A stretch of 64,000 bases of DNA from Comamonas testosteroni (GTDB lineage: Bacteria > Pseudomonadota > Gammaproteobacteria > Burkholderiales > Burkholderiaceae_C), in assembly GCF_000761245.1 (NCBI RefSeq), contig NZ_AWOR01000042.1:110935-174934 (forward strand). Direction: 5' to 3'. Position numbers and translations under genes: made by a program. The notes under the pieces were generated by a model, which was not told the DNA's origin, made no database searches, and saw only the letters and a list, made by a program, of their open reading frames with translations. Positions 40,380-49,675 of this stretch are shown here, in pieces. The number at the start of each line of letters is the position of its first letter. The stretch's first letter is position 1.

Positions 40380-41450
40380 TCAGGCCACAGCATCCATGGG
40401 CTTGCGCAAAAAGCCCTGGTTGGCGCCCTTGCGGTTGGGCGCGAAGCCGTTCCTGGCCAGGGTTTCGTCGGCGGTTTCGTAGAACACGCCGATCTGCTTG
40501 ATCTCGCGGGCCTGCTGGGCCGTGGCAATCGGGCGACCGAACTCGCCCGCAATGCGCACCAGCTGCTTGATCTGCTCCACAGTGCTCATCTTGCCGGTGC
40601 GGGTCTGATTCCACAGCACGTCTTCGATACCGCAGCGCACATGCAGACCCAGGGCCATGCCGATCATGTTGATGGGCAGCACGTTCAGCACCGAGCTCTC
40701 CACCGTCACGATGGCGTTGTCGGGCACGGCGCGCAGCATGTTGGCCAGGTTGTAGATATTGGCCTGGTCCATGCCGCCGCTGATGGCGACCCAGTTCATG
40801 ACCAGCGGGCCCTTGTAGACGCCGCGGCGGATCATGCGCTCGATGGTCTCAAAGCTGTTGATGTTGTAGACCTGGAAGGCGCTCTGGATGCCCTTTTCGG
40901 ACAGGCGGCGGATATGTTCTTCGACGAAGCTGGGGTTCGAAGGAACAATCATGTCCTTGTAGGTCTTGTGCAGATGCGGGAAGCCGCGCGAGACACCTCG
41001 GAAGTCGTCTTCGCCGGCATGCTCGGTCACGTTCATCTGCGTGGTGTTGACGGTCACCGTCACCTGATCGGGCACGGGTGTCAGCTCGGCCAGCATATGG
41101 CGGGTATCGTCGGAGAGCCACTTGGCTTGGCCGTCCGGGCCTTCAGGTGCAAAGCTGATGGAGCCGCCGACCTGAATGATCATCTCGGGCACACGCTCAC
41201 GCACACCGGCGATCAACTCGTTGAACTTGGACAGACGCTTGCTGCCCTTGCCATCGTCTTCACGCACATGCAGATGCAGCACGGTGGCGCCGGCCTCATA
41301 GCAGTCCACGGCCTTCTGAATCTGCTCTTGCATGGTGATGGGGATGTCCTCGGGGAAGTCCGAGGGAATCCAGCCCGGTGCATAGGGAGCCGCAGTGATG
41401 ATCAGCGGCTGCTGGTTTTCGGGATACAGGTGACCGTCGAGAAAGTTCAT
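40380..41450 (-). CDS. BKACE-family 3-keto acid cleavage enzyme
   Basis: 356-residue zinc-dependent TIM-barrel enzyme of the beta-keto acid cleavage (Kce, formerly DUF849) family. Members condense a beta-keto acid with acetyl-CoA to give a CoA ester and acetoacetate. Metal-binding His59 and His61 are in VLHLHVRED, and the barrel motifs SGGMDQAN and VTVESSVLNVLP are present. The known substrates vary (3-keto-5-aminohexanoate, dehydrocarnitine, others); this one cannot be assigned. GGAGACAACAACC precedes the ATG. Neighbouring Bug receptors and a dioxygenase suggest a catabolic locus. Confidence 0.9.
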   Translation of the reverse strand: MNFLDGHLYPENQQPLIITAAPYAPGWIPSDFPEDIPITMQEQIQKAVDCYEAGATVLHLHVREDDGKGSKRLSKFNELIAGVRERVPEMIIQVGGSISFAPEGPDGQAKWLSDDTRHMLAELTPVPDQVTVTVNTTQMNVTEHAGEDDFRGVSRGFPHLHKTYKDMIVPSNPSFVEEHIRRLSEKGIQSAFQVYNINSFETIERMIRRGVYKGPLVMNWVAISGGMDQANIYNLANMLRAVPDNAIVTVESSVLNVLPINMIGMALGLHVRCGIEDVLWNQTRTGKMSTVEQIKQLVRIAGEFGRPIATAQQAREIKQIGVFYETADETLARNGFAPNRKGANQGFLRKPMDAVA

Positions 41451-42030
41451 GGTTGTTGTCTCCGGTTTGAGTGCGAGAAATCAGTGTCTGGACAAACTGC
41501 ATCAGCCGATTTCAGGCCATTGCCGATGCGTGAGGCCAGTATCAAATGCCGTGCGAGATGCCACTTTGCATTTCAAGACACGCGCTTTCTCAAACGCGAC
41601 AACACCGGCAAACCATGCCTGAAGGCGATTGGGGGCAGGCAGCAGAGAGACGAAATTGCTGCATGCGCTGCAAAGTCCAGGCGAGTGCTGCGCTGCATCG
41701 GCAACCAGCCATCTCCCCCTGGCGGCTCCGATTGCAAGGCGCCCATACCGCGCCTCAAGCACGCCCTGAGCCATGCAGGCTGCAGCCCTACATCGGGTAA
41801 GTGCGGATTACTGCAGTCATCAAATGCGAAGTCGCAGGCATGAAACGCCAAGTCAGCGCACTTGCGGGCCTCCATCATGAATTGGTGCATTCCTACACCC
41901 CGAGCACAAGAGCGCAGGGACATGCCGGCAGCTTCAGCGGATCACCTATTCGTTGGGTCTGCCCCCTGCGAGACAGAGATCGGCGTCATGCCGAATGTCT
42001 GCCCCCATGAAAAAACGACAGGAGACATCA
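41451..42030. other. intergenic region between divergent transcription units
   Basis: About 580 bases with no supported gene; frames on both strands lack start signals. Presumably holds the promoters of the BKACE gene and the receptor gene. No clear operator was recognised. Confidence 0.45.
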
Positions 42031-42204
42031 ATGACAACCGCTGTGAATTTTGCTGGACCACCCGGACCGCAAGTGATGCCAGTGATTCGCGTCTTGCAAG
42101 CCAGCGCCGATAACGCCGCTGCAAGACAGGCGCTGAATGCCTACGTTCTTGACGATGAGGGTCACAGACTCTCCTGCCAGCGCCATCTGAGCAACTCCAT
42201 TTAG
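42031..42204 (+). CDS. small hypothetical protein ahead of a Bug receptor (57 aa)
   Basis: 57 residues starting MTTAVNFAGPPGPQVMPVIR. ACAGGAGACATCA gives a good ribosome site, and the stop is 10 bp before the receptor start, so it is likely translated as the first gene of that transcript. I see no signal peptide, membrane helix or known motif. It could be a short leader protein or a remnant of a degraded enzyme gene. Confidence 0.45.
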   Translation: MTTAVNFAGPPGPQVMPVIRVLQASADNAAARQALNAYVLDDEGHRLSCQRHLSNSI

Positions 42205-42214
42205 GGAGCAACAC

Positions 42215-43213
42215 ATGCGAAACATTCCTCGAACCCTGCGCTCCTGCGCCGCATTTTTTTGCGTCGGCGTCATGGCCAGCACCGCCGCACAGGCCCAGAC
42301 CCCAGCACCTGCCTGGCCCGCCAAACCCATCCGCCTCGTCGTTCCTGCGCCTCCAGGTGGCATCACCGATGGTGTGGCGCGCCTGGTGGCCGATCATCTG
42401 CAGACCAATCTGGGCCAGCCCGTGGTCGTCGACAACAAACCCGGCGGATCGGCCGTGATTGCCGAGCGCGCCGTGATGAATGCACCTGCCGACTGGCACA
42501 CGCTGATGATTGCGCCCTCCAGCATCTGGACCGACTTTCCACTCACCGTGAAGACGCCGTTTGACGTGCACAAGACATTCACCTATGTCTCGGATGTGGC
42601 CTCCATGGTGCATATGCTGGTAGCCAACAACAGCTTTCCCCCCAACAGGATTCAGGAGGTGCTGGACTATGCAAAAAAGAGCTCCAGCCCGATCAATATC
42701 GCCAACCTGAGCCCCGGCACTCGCTCCGACATGCTGGGCGAGCTGCTGAGCGAGAAAAGCGGCGGCAAGATCACCGCCGTGCCCTACAAGGGCTCGGCCC
42801 CTGCCATCGTCGATCTGATCGGCAACCAGGTACAACTGACCTTTGAAGTGGTGACCAATGCAGCCCCGCTGGTCAAGGCCGGCAAGATCAAGGCCCTGGG
42901 CGTGGTCTCGCCCAACCGCTCGCGGCTGCTGCCCGATGTGCCCAGCTTTGCCGAGCAGAACATGCCCGACTTTGTGCTGCCCGATGCCAGTGTGGGACTG
43001 TTCGTGCTGAGCAGCACCCCCCCGGCCCTGATCCAGAAGGTGCGCCAGGAAATGGACAAGGTGACTCAATCCGCCAAGTTCCAGGCGCAGCTCAAAACCC
43101 AGGGCTTTGACGCACCCCAGCCCAGCACGATGACGGAGCTGCAACAAAAAATGCTGAACACGGTGGAGCAGAACCGCAAAATTCTGAGCAAGCTCAGAAT
43201 CGCCAGCAACTGA
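42215..43213 (+). CDS. Bug-family (TctC-like) periplasmic solute-binding protein
   Basis: 332-residue extracytoplasmic receptor with a Sec signal cut near AQAQ. The Bug signature is visible: WPAKPIRLVVPAPPGGITDG at the start, VVVDNKPGGSAV in the ligand loop, YKGSAPAIVDLIGNQVQLTF and the GKIKALGVVSPNRS motif. Such proteins bind small carboxylates or amino acids for TctAB-type transporters or for signalling. No TctA/TctB genes are in the window. GGGAG precedes the ATG; a strong terminator follows. Confidence 0.92.
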   Translation: MRNIPRTLRSCAAFFCVGVMASTAAQAQTPAPAWPAKPIRLVVPAPPGGITDGVARLVADHLQTNLGQPVVVDNKPGGSAVIAERAVMNAPADWHTLMIAPSSIWTDFPLTVKTPFDVHKTFTYVSDVASMVHMLVANNSFPPNRIQEVLDYAKKSSSPINIANLSPGTRSDMLGELLSEKSGGKITAVPYKGSAPAIVDLIGNQVQLTFEVVTNAAPLVKAGKIKALGVVSPNRSRLLPDVPSFAEQNMPDFVLPDASVGLFVLSSTPPALIQKVRQEMDKVTQSAKFQAQLKTQGFDAPQPSTMTELQQKMLNTVEQNRKILSKLRIASN

Positions 43214-43267
43214 AGGACGCTGGCGTAGCCGCCCTCTCCCAGGGGCGGCACTTTGGTAGTGTGTTTG

Positions 43268-43292
43268 GCGGGCCTTTGCGGCCCGCTTTTTT
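43268..43292 (+). terminator. rho-independent terminator
   Basis: GCGGGCC (43268-43274) pairs with GGCCCGC (43280-43286), followed by TTTTTT. It ends the receptor transcript just before the convergent AraC-type gene. Confidence 0.88.
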
Positions 43293-44313
43293 ATGCGCCG
43301 CCTGTGCCTTCGGTCTGTGCCTTGGCACGGCTGTCCTTGGCACTGCAGCCAAACTGGCTCTGATACCAGCGCGAAAAACTGCTGGGGGCCGTAAAGCCCA
43401 GCAGCTCGGCCACCTCGGTCAGAGAGCGGTTGCTCTCGAACACATAGCGCACGGCCAGCTCCTTGCGGATATCGTTCATCAGCGAGGAAAAGCTCTGCCC
43501 CTTTTCCGTCAGCCGGCGCTGAATGGTGCGTGGCACCACACCCAGGTGCTCGCTGACCTTCTCAATGCTGCAGCGGCCGCTGGGCAACAGCAGCAAGATG
43601 GTGCGGCGCACATCGTCCAGCACCGTATCCTCGCTCATGGGCGCCACGGACTCCAGCAGCTTCTGGGCATAGCGCACCATGGCAGGGTCGGCAAACTCGT
43701 TGCGCGTATCGAGATCGGCCTTGACGCAAACAATGCAGTTGAACTCTTGATTGAACTCCACGCGCGGGCCGAACATCAGGTGATGCATGCTCAGGTCCTT
43801 GGGCGCGGCATGCTCGAAACACACCATGCGAGGCTGCCAGTCACGCCCGATGAGCTGCCGAATGGCGCGCACCATCACGCCCAGCGCCAGCTCCACGCGC
43901 TGGCGCGTAGGCTCATGGGCACGGCCGGCCAGCAACAGCTCACGGATCAGCACCGTCTCGGCCTGCTCGTCCAGCTCCAGCGTCATGGCGCCATTGAGCA
44001 GGGCCAGATGACGCACCAGCAGGTTCAGCGAATCGCGCAGCGTAGCCTGATCGCGAATCAGCAGGCCCACCGGGCCCATATTGGACAGCAGGCGCGAGCG
44101 CGCCATGCACAGACCGAAGCTCTCATTGCCCGACTGCGTGGCCGAGGCCTGCAGCAAACGCCCCACCTTGTCCACCGGGATCATCAGATCCGGCTCGTCG
44201 AGCACACCGGGGCTCAGGCCGGCATCGAGCAGCATGCGCGCGCCATTCAGCCCCGAAGCCTGGGCGACTTCGGCGTAATTGGTCAAGCAGGCTGCGCGAA
44301 CGAGAGAGGCCAT
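43291..44313 (-). CDS. AraC-family regulator with arabinose-binding-like domain
   Basis: 340-residue transcription factor. The N-terminal 200 residues match the effector domain seen in OruR/ArgR-type AraC regulators (start MASLVRAACLTNYAEVAQAS). The C-terminal double helix-turn-helix is at about 235-330: CSIEKVSEHLGVVPRTIQRR and RSLTEVAELLGFTAPSSFSR. It is divergent from the TauD-type dioxygenase, with 110 bp between the starts, and probably controls it and the downstream genes. The effector is unknown. Confidence 0.9.
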   Translation of the reverse strand: MASLVRAACLTNYAEVAQASGLNGARMLLDAGLSPGVLDEPDLMIPVDKVGRLLQASATQSGNESFGLCMARSRLLSNMGPVGLLIRDQATLRDSLNLLVRHLALLNGAMTLELDEQAETVLIRELLLAGRAHEPTRQRVELALGVMVRAIRQLIGRDWQPRMVCFEHAAPKDLSMHHLMFGPRVEFNQEFNCIVCVKADLDTRNEFADPAMVRYAQKLLESVAPMSEDTVLDDVRRTILLLLPSGRCSIEKVSEHLGVVPRTIQRRLTEKGQSFSSLMNDIRKELAVRYVFESNRSLTEVAELLGFTAPSSFSRWYQSQFGCSAKDSRAKAQTEGTGGA

Positions 44314-44423
44314 GGGGTTTCACTAACTTGGCACTAATTGCAAAGCACCAGTCATGTAATGACAAGCGCCGATCGAGGGGAGTTTTCACACTGGCGACAT
44401 TGATTCTATAAGGAGACTTCCCC

Positions 44424-45335
44424 ATGAAAAACGAGGTTGGCGCAGCACCCGCCCTTATCCGCTCCAGCTCTTTGACCCGCTCTGTGGAAGTCAATCCTCT
44501 GACCTGCTCCATCGGTGCGGAGCTGTCCAACGTTCATCTGGGTGCGGCCGCCGAGGACGAAGGCCTGATGGCAGAGATCCGCCAGGCGCTGCTCAGGCAC
44601 CGCGTGATCTTTTTCCGCGACCAGGACATCACGCGCGCCGAGCATGTGGCGTTTGCACGCAAGTTTGGCGAACTGGAAGACCACCCGGTGGTGGGCAGCC
44701 ACCCCGAGCACCCTGGCCTGGTGCAGATTTACAAGACCCCCGACAGCCCTCTGGACCGCAACGAAAACTCCTGGCACACCGACGCCACCTGGCGCGAGCA
44801 GCCCCCCATGGGCTGCGTGCTGCGCTGCGTTGAGTGCCCGCCCGTGGGCGGCGACACCATGTGGGTGAACATGGTGATGGCCTATGAGAATCTGCCAGCC
44901 GACATCAAGGTCAAGATCGAGCATCTGCGTGCCCGCCACAGCATCGAAGCGAGCTTTGGTGCCGTCATGCCCATCGAAAAACGCCTGGCACTCAAGGCCC
45001 AATACCCCGACGCCGAGCACCCCGTGGTGCGCATCCACCCCGAAACCGGCGAGAAGATTCTGTTCGTCAACAGCAGCTTCACCACCCATTTCACCAACTA
45101 CAACACACCTGCCAATGTGCGCTTCGGCCTGGACAAATCGCCCGGCTCCTCGCAGCTGCTCAATTACCTGACCAGCCAGGCCATGATTCCCGAGTACCAG
45201 GTGCGCTTCAAATGGAGCAAGAACAGCGTAGCCTTCTGGGACAACCGCTCCACCCAGCACTACGCAGTGATGGACTACCAGCCCTGCCACCGCAAGATGG
45301 AACGCACCGCCATCATCGGCGGCCCCACGGACTGA
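44424..45335 (+). CDS. TauD/TfdA-family Fe(II)/2-oxoglutarate dioxygenase
   Basis: 303-residue non-heme iron dioxygenase. The 2-His-1-Asp triad is His118 and Asp120 (WHTDATW) with His279 (STQHYAVMDY); a 2-oxoglutarate-binding Arg follows near residue 290-294. FFRDQDIT and GGDTMWVNMVMAYE are standard TauD motifs. Family substrates are taurine, alkyl sulfates or aryloxyacetates; local context does not say which. AAGGAGA precedes the ATG. It starts an operon with the small hydrolase 15 bp downstream. Confidence 0.92.
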   Translation: MKNEVGAAPALIRSSSLTRSVEVNPLTCSIGAELSNVHLGAAAEDEGLMAEIRQALLRHRVIFFRDQDITRAEHVAFARKFGELEDHPVVGSHPEHPGLVQIYKTPDSPLDRNENSWHTDATWREQPPMGCVLRCVECPPVGGDTMWVNMVMAYENLPADIKVKIEHLRARHSIEASFGAVMPIEKRLALKAQYPDAEHPVVRIHPETGEKILFVNSSFTTHFTNYNTPANVRFGLDKSPGSSQLLNYLTSQAMIPEYQVRFKWSKNSVAFWDNRSTQHYAVMDYQPCHRKMERTAIIGGPTD

Positions 45336-45350
45336 GCCAGGAGACAGAAG

Positions 45351-45953
45351 ATGACCTTGAACCACACGATTCTCATCATCCCCGGCCTGCGCGACCATGT
45401 GCAAGAGCACTGGCAGACGCTGCTGGCCAAGGAGCTGACTGCTCAGTCCATCCCCTGCGTCACCGTGCCACCGCTGGAGCAGGACAAGCTCAGCTGCCAG
45501 GCCCGCCTGGACGCGATCGACCGTGCACTGGACAGCATCGACGGCCCCGTCATCATCGTGGCGCACAGCGCCGGCTGCATGATGGTCGCGCACTGGGCGC
45601 TGCGCCGAGCCCGTCCCATTCTCGGAGCCTTGCTTGCTGCCCCCGCCGATGTGGAAACCCAGATGCCTGCCGGCTACCCCACCAAGGAAGTGCTGGCAGC
45701 CAACGGCTGGACGCCCATCCCGCGCCAGCGCCTGCCGTTTCCCACACTGCTGGCAGCCAGCAGCAATGACCCGCTGACCCAGTTGGAGCGCGCGCGCGGC
45801 TTTGCGCGCGACTGGGGAAGCGAGCTGGTGGAGCTGGGCCCCCAGGGCCACCTGAACCCGGCCTCGGGCCACGGCCCCTGGCCGCAGGCAAAACAGCTGA
45901 TCGAGGATTTGCAGGCTCGGATCGAGGCCCGACAGCCCGAGCCAACGGCCTGA
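45351..45953 (+). CDS. RBBP9/YdeN-family serine hydrolase
   Basis: 200-residue alpha/beta hydrolase of the RBBP9/YdeN group. It starts HTILIIPGLRDHVQEHW, with the nucleophile Ser in IIVAHSAGCMMVAHWAL, an acid in ASSNDPLTQLERA and the catalytic His in GPQGHLNPASGHGPW. Substrates are small esters or amides. AGGAGACAGA precedes the ATG. It is 15 bp after the dioxygenase gene, so likely acts on the same compound or its product. Confidence 0.9.
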   Translation: MTLNHTILIIPGLRDHVQEHWQTLLAKELTAQSIPCVTVPPLEQDKLSCQARLDAIDRALDSIDGPVIIVAHSAGCMMVAHWALRRARPILGALLAAPADVETQMPAGYPTKEVLAANGWTPIPRQRLPFPTLLAASSNDPLTQLERARGFARDWGSELVELGPQGHLNPASGHGPWPQAKQLIEDLQARIEARQPEPTA

Positions 45954-46052
45954 GCCGCCCGACAACCATCACGATGAATGCGCAGCCACCCACAATATAT
46001 AAAAGGTGCGCGCAGATGGGGAGCCAGATCTCCCCATTGAAGGAGACAAGCA

Positions 46053-47105
46053 ATGAAGGCAACGACACCCGCCTCGCGCAATTCAGTGCACACGGCAGAC
46101 TCTCGCACCGCGACAGCCAGCGCACTGCGCCGGACATTAGGCCTGGCCGTCATGGCCGTGGCCGCCAGCCTGGCCTTGCCCGCACAGGCCGAGCAGACCG
46201 CGGACTGGCCGACCAAGCCCATACGCCTGATCGTCACCGGGCCTGCCGGCGGCACGGCCGACACACTGGCCCGTCTGCTGGCAGAGGGTATGCAGCAAGA
46301 GCTCAAACAGCCCGTGATCGTGGAGTCCAAGCCCGGTGCCTCGGGGGCCATCGGCATCCAGGACCTCAAGTCCCATGGCAAAAGCGGCTACACCTTTTTG
46401 GTGATTCAGGACGGAGCACTGAGCGAGGCACCCCAGGCCCAGAAAGTCAGTTTCGACCCGTTCAAGGACCTGACTCCGCTGGCCCAGCTCACACGCACCG
46501 GCCTGGTCATGGTCGCCAACAAGGATCTGCCGTTCCAGACCCTGCCTGAATTCATCAGCTACGCCAGGCAGCAACGCGACGGCGTGGACTTTGCCTCCTA
46601 CGCCACGGGCCTGAAGGGTCACACCTCGGGCATGCTGCTGGGCCAGTTGGCCAAGATCAATATGCGCCATGTGGGCTACAAGGGCTCGCCCCCTGCTCTG
46701 GTGGACCTCATGGGTGGTCATATCCCGGTGATGTTCGATGGCGTCACTACTTCGCTACCCCTGATTCGCAGCGGCAAGATCAAGGCACTGGCAGTCGTCT
46801 ACCCGAGCCGCCTGCAGACTTTGCCCGACGTGCCGACGTTCACCGAGCTGGGCTACCCCCAGCTGTCCAAATCCGGCTGGTTCGCCCTGTGGTCCCACCC
46901 ACAAACCCCGGCCGTCATCCAGCAAAAGCTGCGAGATGTGGCGCTGGCACATTTCCGCAAGGAGTCCGTGCTCAAACAGCTCGCCACGGTGGGCATGGAG
47001 CCCGGCCAGCCGCTTACCACGGCAGAAATGACAGCCGACCTCAAAGAGGCCAGCCGCAAGCAGGCAGCTCTCCTCAAGTCCATAGGCTACAAGCCCGAAA
47101 ACTGA
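46053..47105 (+). CDS. Bug-family periplasmic solute-binding protein (second)
   Basis: 350 residues with a long N-terminal region before the signal core (LGLAVMAVAASLALPAQAEQ). Bug motifs: WPTKPIRLIVTGPAGGTADT, VIVESKPGASGAIG, YKGSPPALVDLMGGHIPVMF and GKIKALAVVYPSR. It differs clearly from the receptor at 42215, so a different ligand is likely. GAAGGAGACAA precedes the ATG. 99 bp after the serine hydrolase on the same strand, so probably in the same transcription unit. Confidence 0.92.
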   Translation: MKATTPASRNSVHTADSRTATASALRRTLGLAVMAVAASLALPAQAEQTADWPTKPIRLIVTGPAGGTADTLARLLAEGMQQELKQPVIVESKPGASGAIGIQDLKSHGKSGYTFLVIQDGALSEAPQAQKVSFDPFKDLTPLAQLTRTGLVMVANKDLPFQTLPEFISYARQQRDGVDFASYATGLKGHTSGMLLGQLAKINMRHVGYKGSPPALVDLMGGHIPVMFDGVTTSLPLIRSGKIKALAVVYPSRLQTLPDVPTFTELGYPQLSKSGWFALWSHPQTPAVIQQKLRDVALAHFRKESVLKQLATVGMEPGQPLTTAEMTADLKEASRKQAALLKSIGYKPEN

Positions 47106-47340
47106 GCCCCGGGTCCTTGAGCAGTTGCTCTCACGCGGCTCCACTACCTATCTGATTCAAGACCTCTGCCCGGTGCCCCCTTGGCACCGTGGGCGGCTGC
47201 GCCCGGCTCAAGCCCTTTTGCAGGATTCGAGCTGGGGCTTGCCTGCGCCTTCAACCCATTCTCAGGCCCGGCCTTGCCCCGCTGTGTTTTTCGTCGGTTT
47301 GCCATCAGGCATCTTTTTTCAACGGTTCAAGGAGACATGA

Positions 47341-48453
47341 ATGACTACAAAAAAAATGGCTTTCAATACGCTGGGCGCTCTGGCATGCACGTTGGTGCCG
47401 CTGGCGGCCTCGGCACAATCGTCTGTACAGGTCTACGGCGTGGTGGATATGGCCGTATCCAATTACCGCGGCGCGGGCGCAGGCTCGCGCCAGATGCTGA
47501 CCTCCAGCGGCAATCAGGCCAGCCGCCTGGGCTTCAAGGGCCGTGAAGACCTCGGCAGCGGTCTGGCAGCCGGCTTTGATCTGGAAGCGGGACTCAACAC
47601 CGACAGCGGCACCGGCCAGGCCTCCAACACCAACAACCAGCCTTCGGGGGCCGGCAGCGGCAGCGGTCTGAGCTTCAACCGCAAGTCCCTGGTCTATCTG
47701 CAGAGCAAGCAATGGGGCGAGGTACGTCTGGGCCGCGACTATGTGCCCGCCTTCTGGAACATGTTCAACTACGACCCCTTTCGTCTGGGCGTGGGCATGA
47801 GCCTGCATGTGCTGCACGGCACGACGGTGACGGGCTTTCGGGCGTCGAACAGCATTGGCTACCTCTCGCCCGGCTGCTCCAGCTCGAGCTGCAAGGGACT
47901 GTTCTATCAATTGATGACGGCATTCGGCGAAAACGATGCCGGCCCCAACCGTCAGGACGGCCGCGTCTATGGTGCACGCCTGGGTTATGGAGGCGATAAC
48001 TGGGATGCAGCCGTCGCCATCACAACCACCAAGAACCGTGCCGCCGACGATTACAGGCAGATCAATGCCGCCGCCTCCTACCTCTGGGAGGGCCACCGCC
48101 TCATGGTTCTGGCTGCCGATCACCGCACCGGCAACCGCCTGGCAGGTCTGGACAATGCCGACCATGTACGCTACTGGCAGCTGGGTGCCATCTGGAAGGT
48201 CGGCAACGGCAACATTCCCATGAGCTTCATGCGCCTGAGCCGCAACGACAACAGCGGCAGCAGCTCCAACAAGTACGCCGTGGGCTATGTGCACAACCTC
48301 TCCAAGCGCACTGCACTCTACGGCACCTATGCCTATGTAGACAATCGCGGCAGCATCAACCTGCCGGTGGCCACGGGCGCGCTGCAAGGCCCGATTCCAG
48401 TCGCAGGCGGCAATGCTTCGGGCTTTGACATCGGCGTTCGCCACACGTTCTGA
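47341..48453 (+). CDS. Gram-negative general porin (Porin_4 / OmpC-like)
   Basis: 370-residue trimeric-type porin of the betaproteobacterial family. A signal peptide (LGALACTLVPLAASAQ) is followed by SSVQVYGVVDMAVSNYRGAG, SRLGFKGREDLGSGLAAGFD and FNRKSLVYLQSKQWGEVRLG, the standard strands and constriction-loop context. It ends FDIGVRHTF with a terminal Phe. Four Cys-bearing residues around SPGCSSSSCKG in one loop are unusual for this family. It may admit the compound handled by the upstream genes. Confidence 0.93.
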   Translation: MTTKKMAFNTLGALACTLVPLAASAQSSVQVYGVVDMAVSNYRGAGAGSRQMLTSSGNQASRLGFKGREDLGSGLAAGFDLEAGLNTDSGTGQASNTNNQPSGAGSGSGLSFNRKSLVYLQSKQWGEVRLGRDYVPAFWNMFNYDPFRLGVGMSLHVLHGTTVTGFRASNSIGYLSPGCSSSSCKGLFYQLMTAFGENDAGPNRQDGRVYGARLGYGGDNWDAAVAITTTKNRAADDYRQINAAASYLWEGHRLMVLAADHRTGNRLAGLDNADHVRYWQLGAIWKVGNGNIPMSFMRLSRNDNSGSSSNKYAVGYVHNLSKRTALYGTYAYVDNRGSINLPVATGALQGPIPVAGGNASGFDIGVRHTF

Positions 48454-48551
48454 GCCCAATCCATGGCAACCGGCGCCTGCTGGTTGCCGGTTGCCGTTCT
48501 CCGTTCTCCGGTCTCCGGCCAGAGGACATCAATCCTGAAACCATAGAAAAA

Positions 48552-48580
48552 GGCCCGCAGAGATAATCCGCGGGCCTTCT
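48552..48580. terminator. bidirectional terminator
   Basis: GGCCCGC (48552-48558) pairs with GCGGGCC (48570-48576) over 11 bases, with AAAAA before and TTCTTC after. It separates the porin and Rieske genes. Confidence 0.85.
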
Positions 48581-48605
48581 TCATCGCACATCAGCGCTCG
48601 ATGGT

Positions 48606-48959
48606 TCAGCAGCAGTTGTCAGGCGGTTTGAGCCAGAGCAGCCCCTGTCTGACAAGAACTTCGTAGAGAGGAATCGTCATCTGCGGCGATGCCGTGCACC
48701 GGCCGCTGCGGATATCGAACTTGAGTCCATGCGCGGGGCAGCTCAGCACATGAGCATCGCAGCTGCCACCGGCCATGGAGGCACCCGCATGCGGGCAGCT
48801 GTTGTCCAAGGCATAGAACTCGCCTTCGACATTGAGCAGCAAGATGCTCTGGCCACCAGGCGTGAAGACCAACTTTCGCCCGCCCGGCGGCAAATCCCGC
48901 ACGGCGCCGGCGGCCAGCAATGCGGTATCAGGCGAAGGTGCTGTCGGCAACACGGGCAT
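48606..48959 (-). CDS. Rieske [2Fe-2S] ferredoxin-like protein
   Basis: 117-residue single-domain Rieske protein. Cluster ligands are in SCPHAGASM and SCPAHGLKFD (Cys-x-His and Cys-x2-His). It has no signal peptide, so it acts in the cytoplasm, as an electron carrier for an oxygenase or a nitrite-reductase-small-subunit-like protein. The start overlaps the end of the DsbA-family gene by 32 bases, suggesting coupled expression. The oxygenase partner is not evident in the window. Confidence 0.9.
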   Translation of the reverse strand: MPVLPTAPSPDTALLAAGAVRDLPPGGRKLVFTPGGQSILLLNVEGEFYALDNSCPHAGASMAGGSCDAHVLSCPAHGLKFDIRSGRCTASPQMTIPLYEVLVRQGLLWLKPPDNCC

Positions 48960-49584
48960 GCTCCATGGCGCGCAGCAGTTCTGCGGGCGCCACCGCGCCC
49001 GTCACCTGCAGACGCTGGTTGAACACCATATGCGGCACGCCGCCAGTATGGCCCTCCTCGCTTTGGTAGCGCAGCGCATCAAAGCGGGAGGGATTCCAGT
49101 CCAGTGCTGCCGAGTGCGCCAGCTGCTGCAGCACCATGACCGAGCCTATATCGCGGCCCTGCACAAAGTAAGCGGCAAAGATGGACTCCACAAAGCGGAT
49201 CATGGATTCGCCATCGAGCAGAGTCTGGGCGTAGTTGACCAACGCACAAACCAGGCGCGTGCTGGGGAAGGTTTCAATCAGCGCATGATTGATCTGCAGG
49301 CCTGCCGCGTGGGCCGCCGAGCGCACCTGGGCACGGCGAACCTCCACGGCCCTGGGACCGCCCAGCCTGGCTTCATAGAAGGCCTGGTAAGGCACTCCAT
49401 GCTCCGGGATATGGGGCAGCAGAGTGTCTGCATGCCAATGGATTGCAAGCTGCTGGTCGGGATATCTGGCCAGCAGCATCTCACGGGCGGCCAGCAGATT
49501 GCGCAGGCCGATCCAGCACCAGGGGCAGATCAGGTCCAGCGAAAAGTCGACCTGCAGTGTCGTTGCAGCAGAGCTTTGAGTCAT
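48928..49584 (-). CDS. DsbA-family (FrnE-like) oxidoreductase
   Basis: 218-residue thioredoxin-fold protein of the FrnE/2-hydroxychromene isomerase-like DsbA group. It has the CPWC motif in DLICPWCWIGLRNLL, the helical insertion typical of DsbA, and the cis-Pro region in GHTGGVPHMVFNQ. No signal peptide is visible, so it is cytoplasmic. The role may be dithiol oxidation or GSH-dependent isomerisation. Overlaps the Rieske gene; the terminator at 49623 separates it from the oxidoreductase upstream. Confidence 0.88.
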   Translation of the reverse strand: MTQSSAATTLQVDFSLDLICPWCWIGLRNLLAAREMLLARYPDQQLAIHWHADTLLPHIPEHGVPYQAFYEARLGGPRAVEVRRAQVRSAAHAAGLQINHALIETFPSTRLVCALVNYAQTLLDGESMIRFVESIFAAYFVQGRDIGSVMVLQQLAHSAALDWNPSRFDALRYQSEEGHTGGVPHMVFNQRLQVTGAVAPAELLRAMEHARVADSTFA

Positions 49585-49622
49585 GGCATTTATTTCTTTG
49601 GGCAGTCACCGGAGTTGATGCA

Positions 49623-49649
49623 AAAAGGGCTGAATGGCTCAGCCCTTTT
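49623..49649. terminator. rho-independent terminator (both strands)
   Basis: AAAAGGGCTGA (49623-49633) and TCAGCCCTTTT (49639-49649) pair perfectly across ATGGC. It ends the quinone oxidoreductase transcript on the minus strand. Confidence 0.9.
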
Positions 49650-49675
49650 CATACCCGCATGCTGCCTTCGGTATC

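Noticed and set aside
44406..45965. 519-codon minus-strand frame opposite the dioxygenase and hydrolase
   Set aside because: Spans two well-supported plus-strand genes in antisense. No family features.
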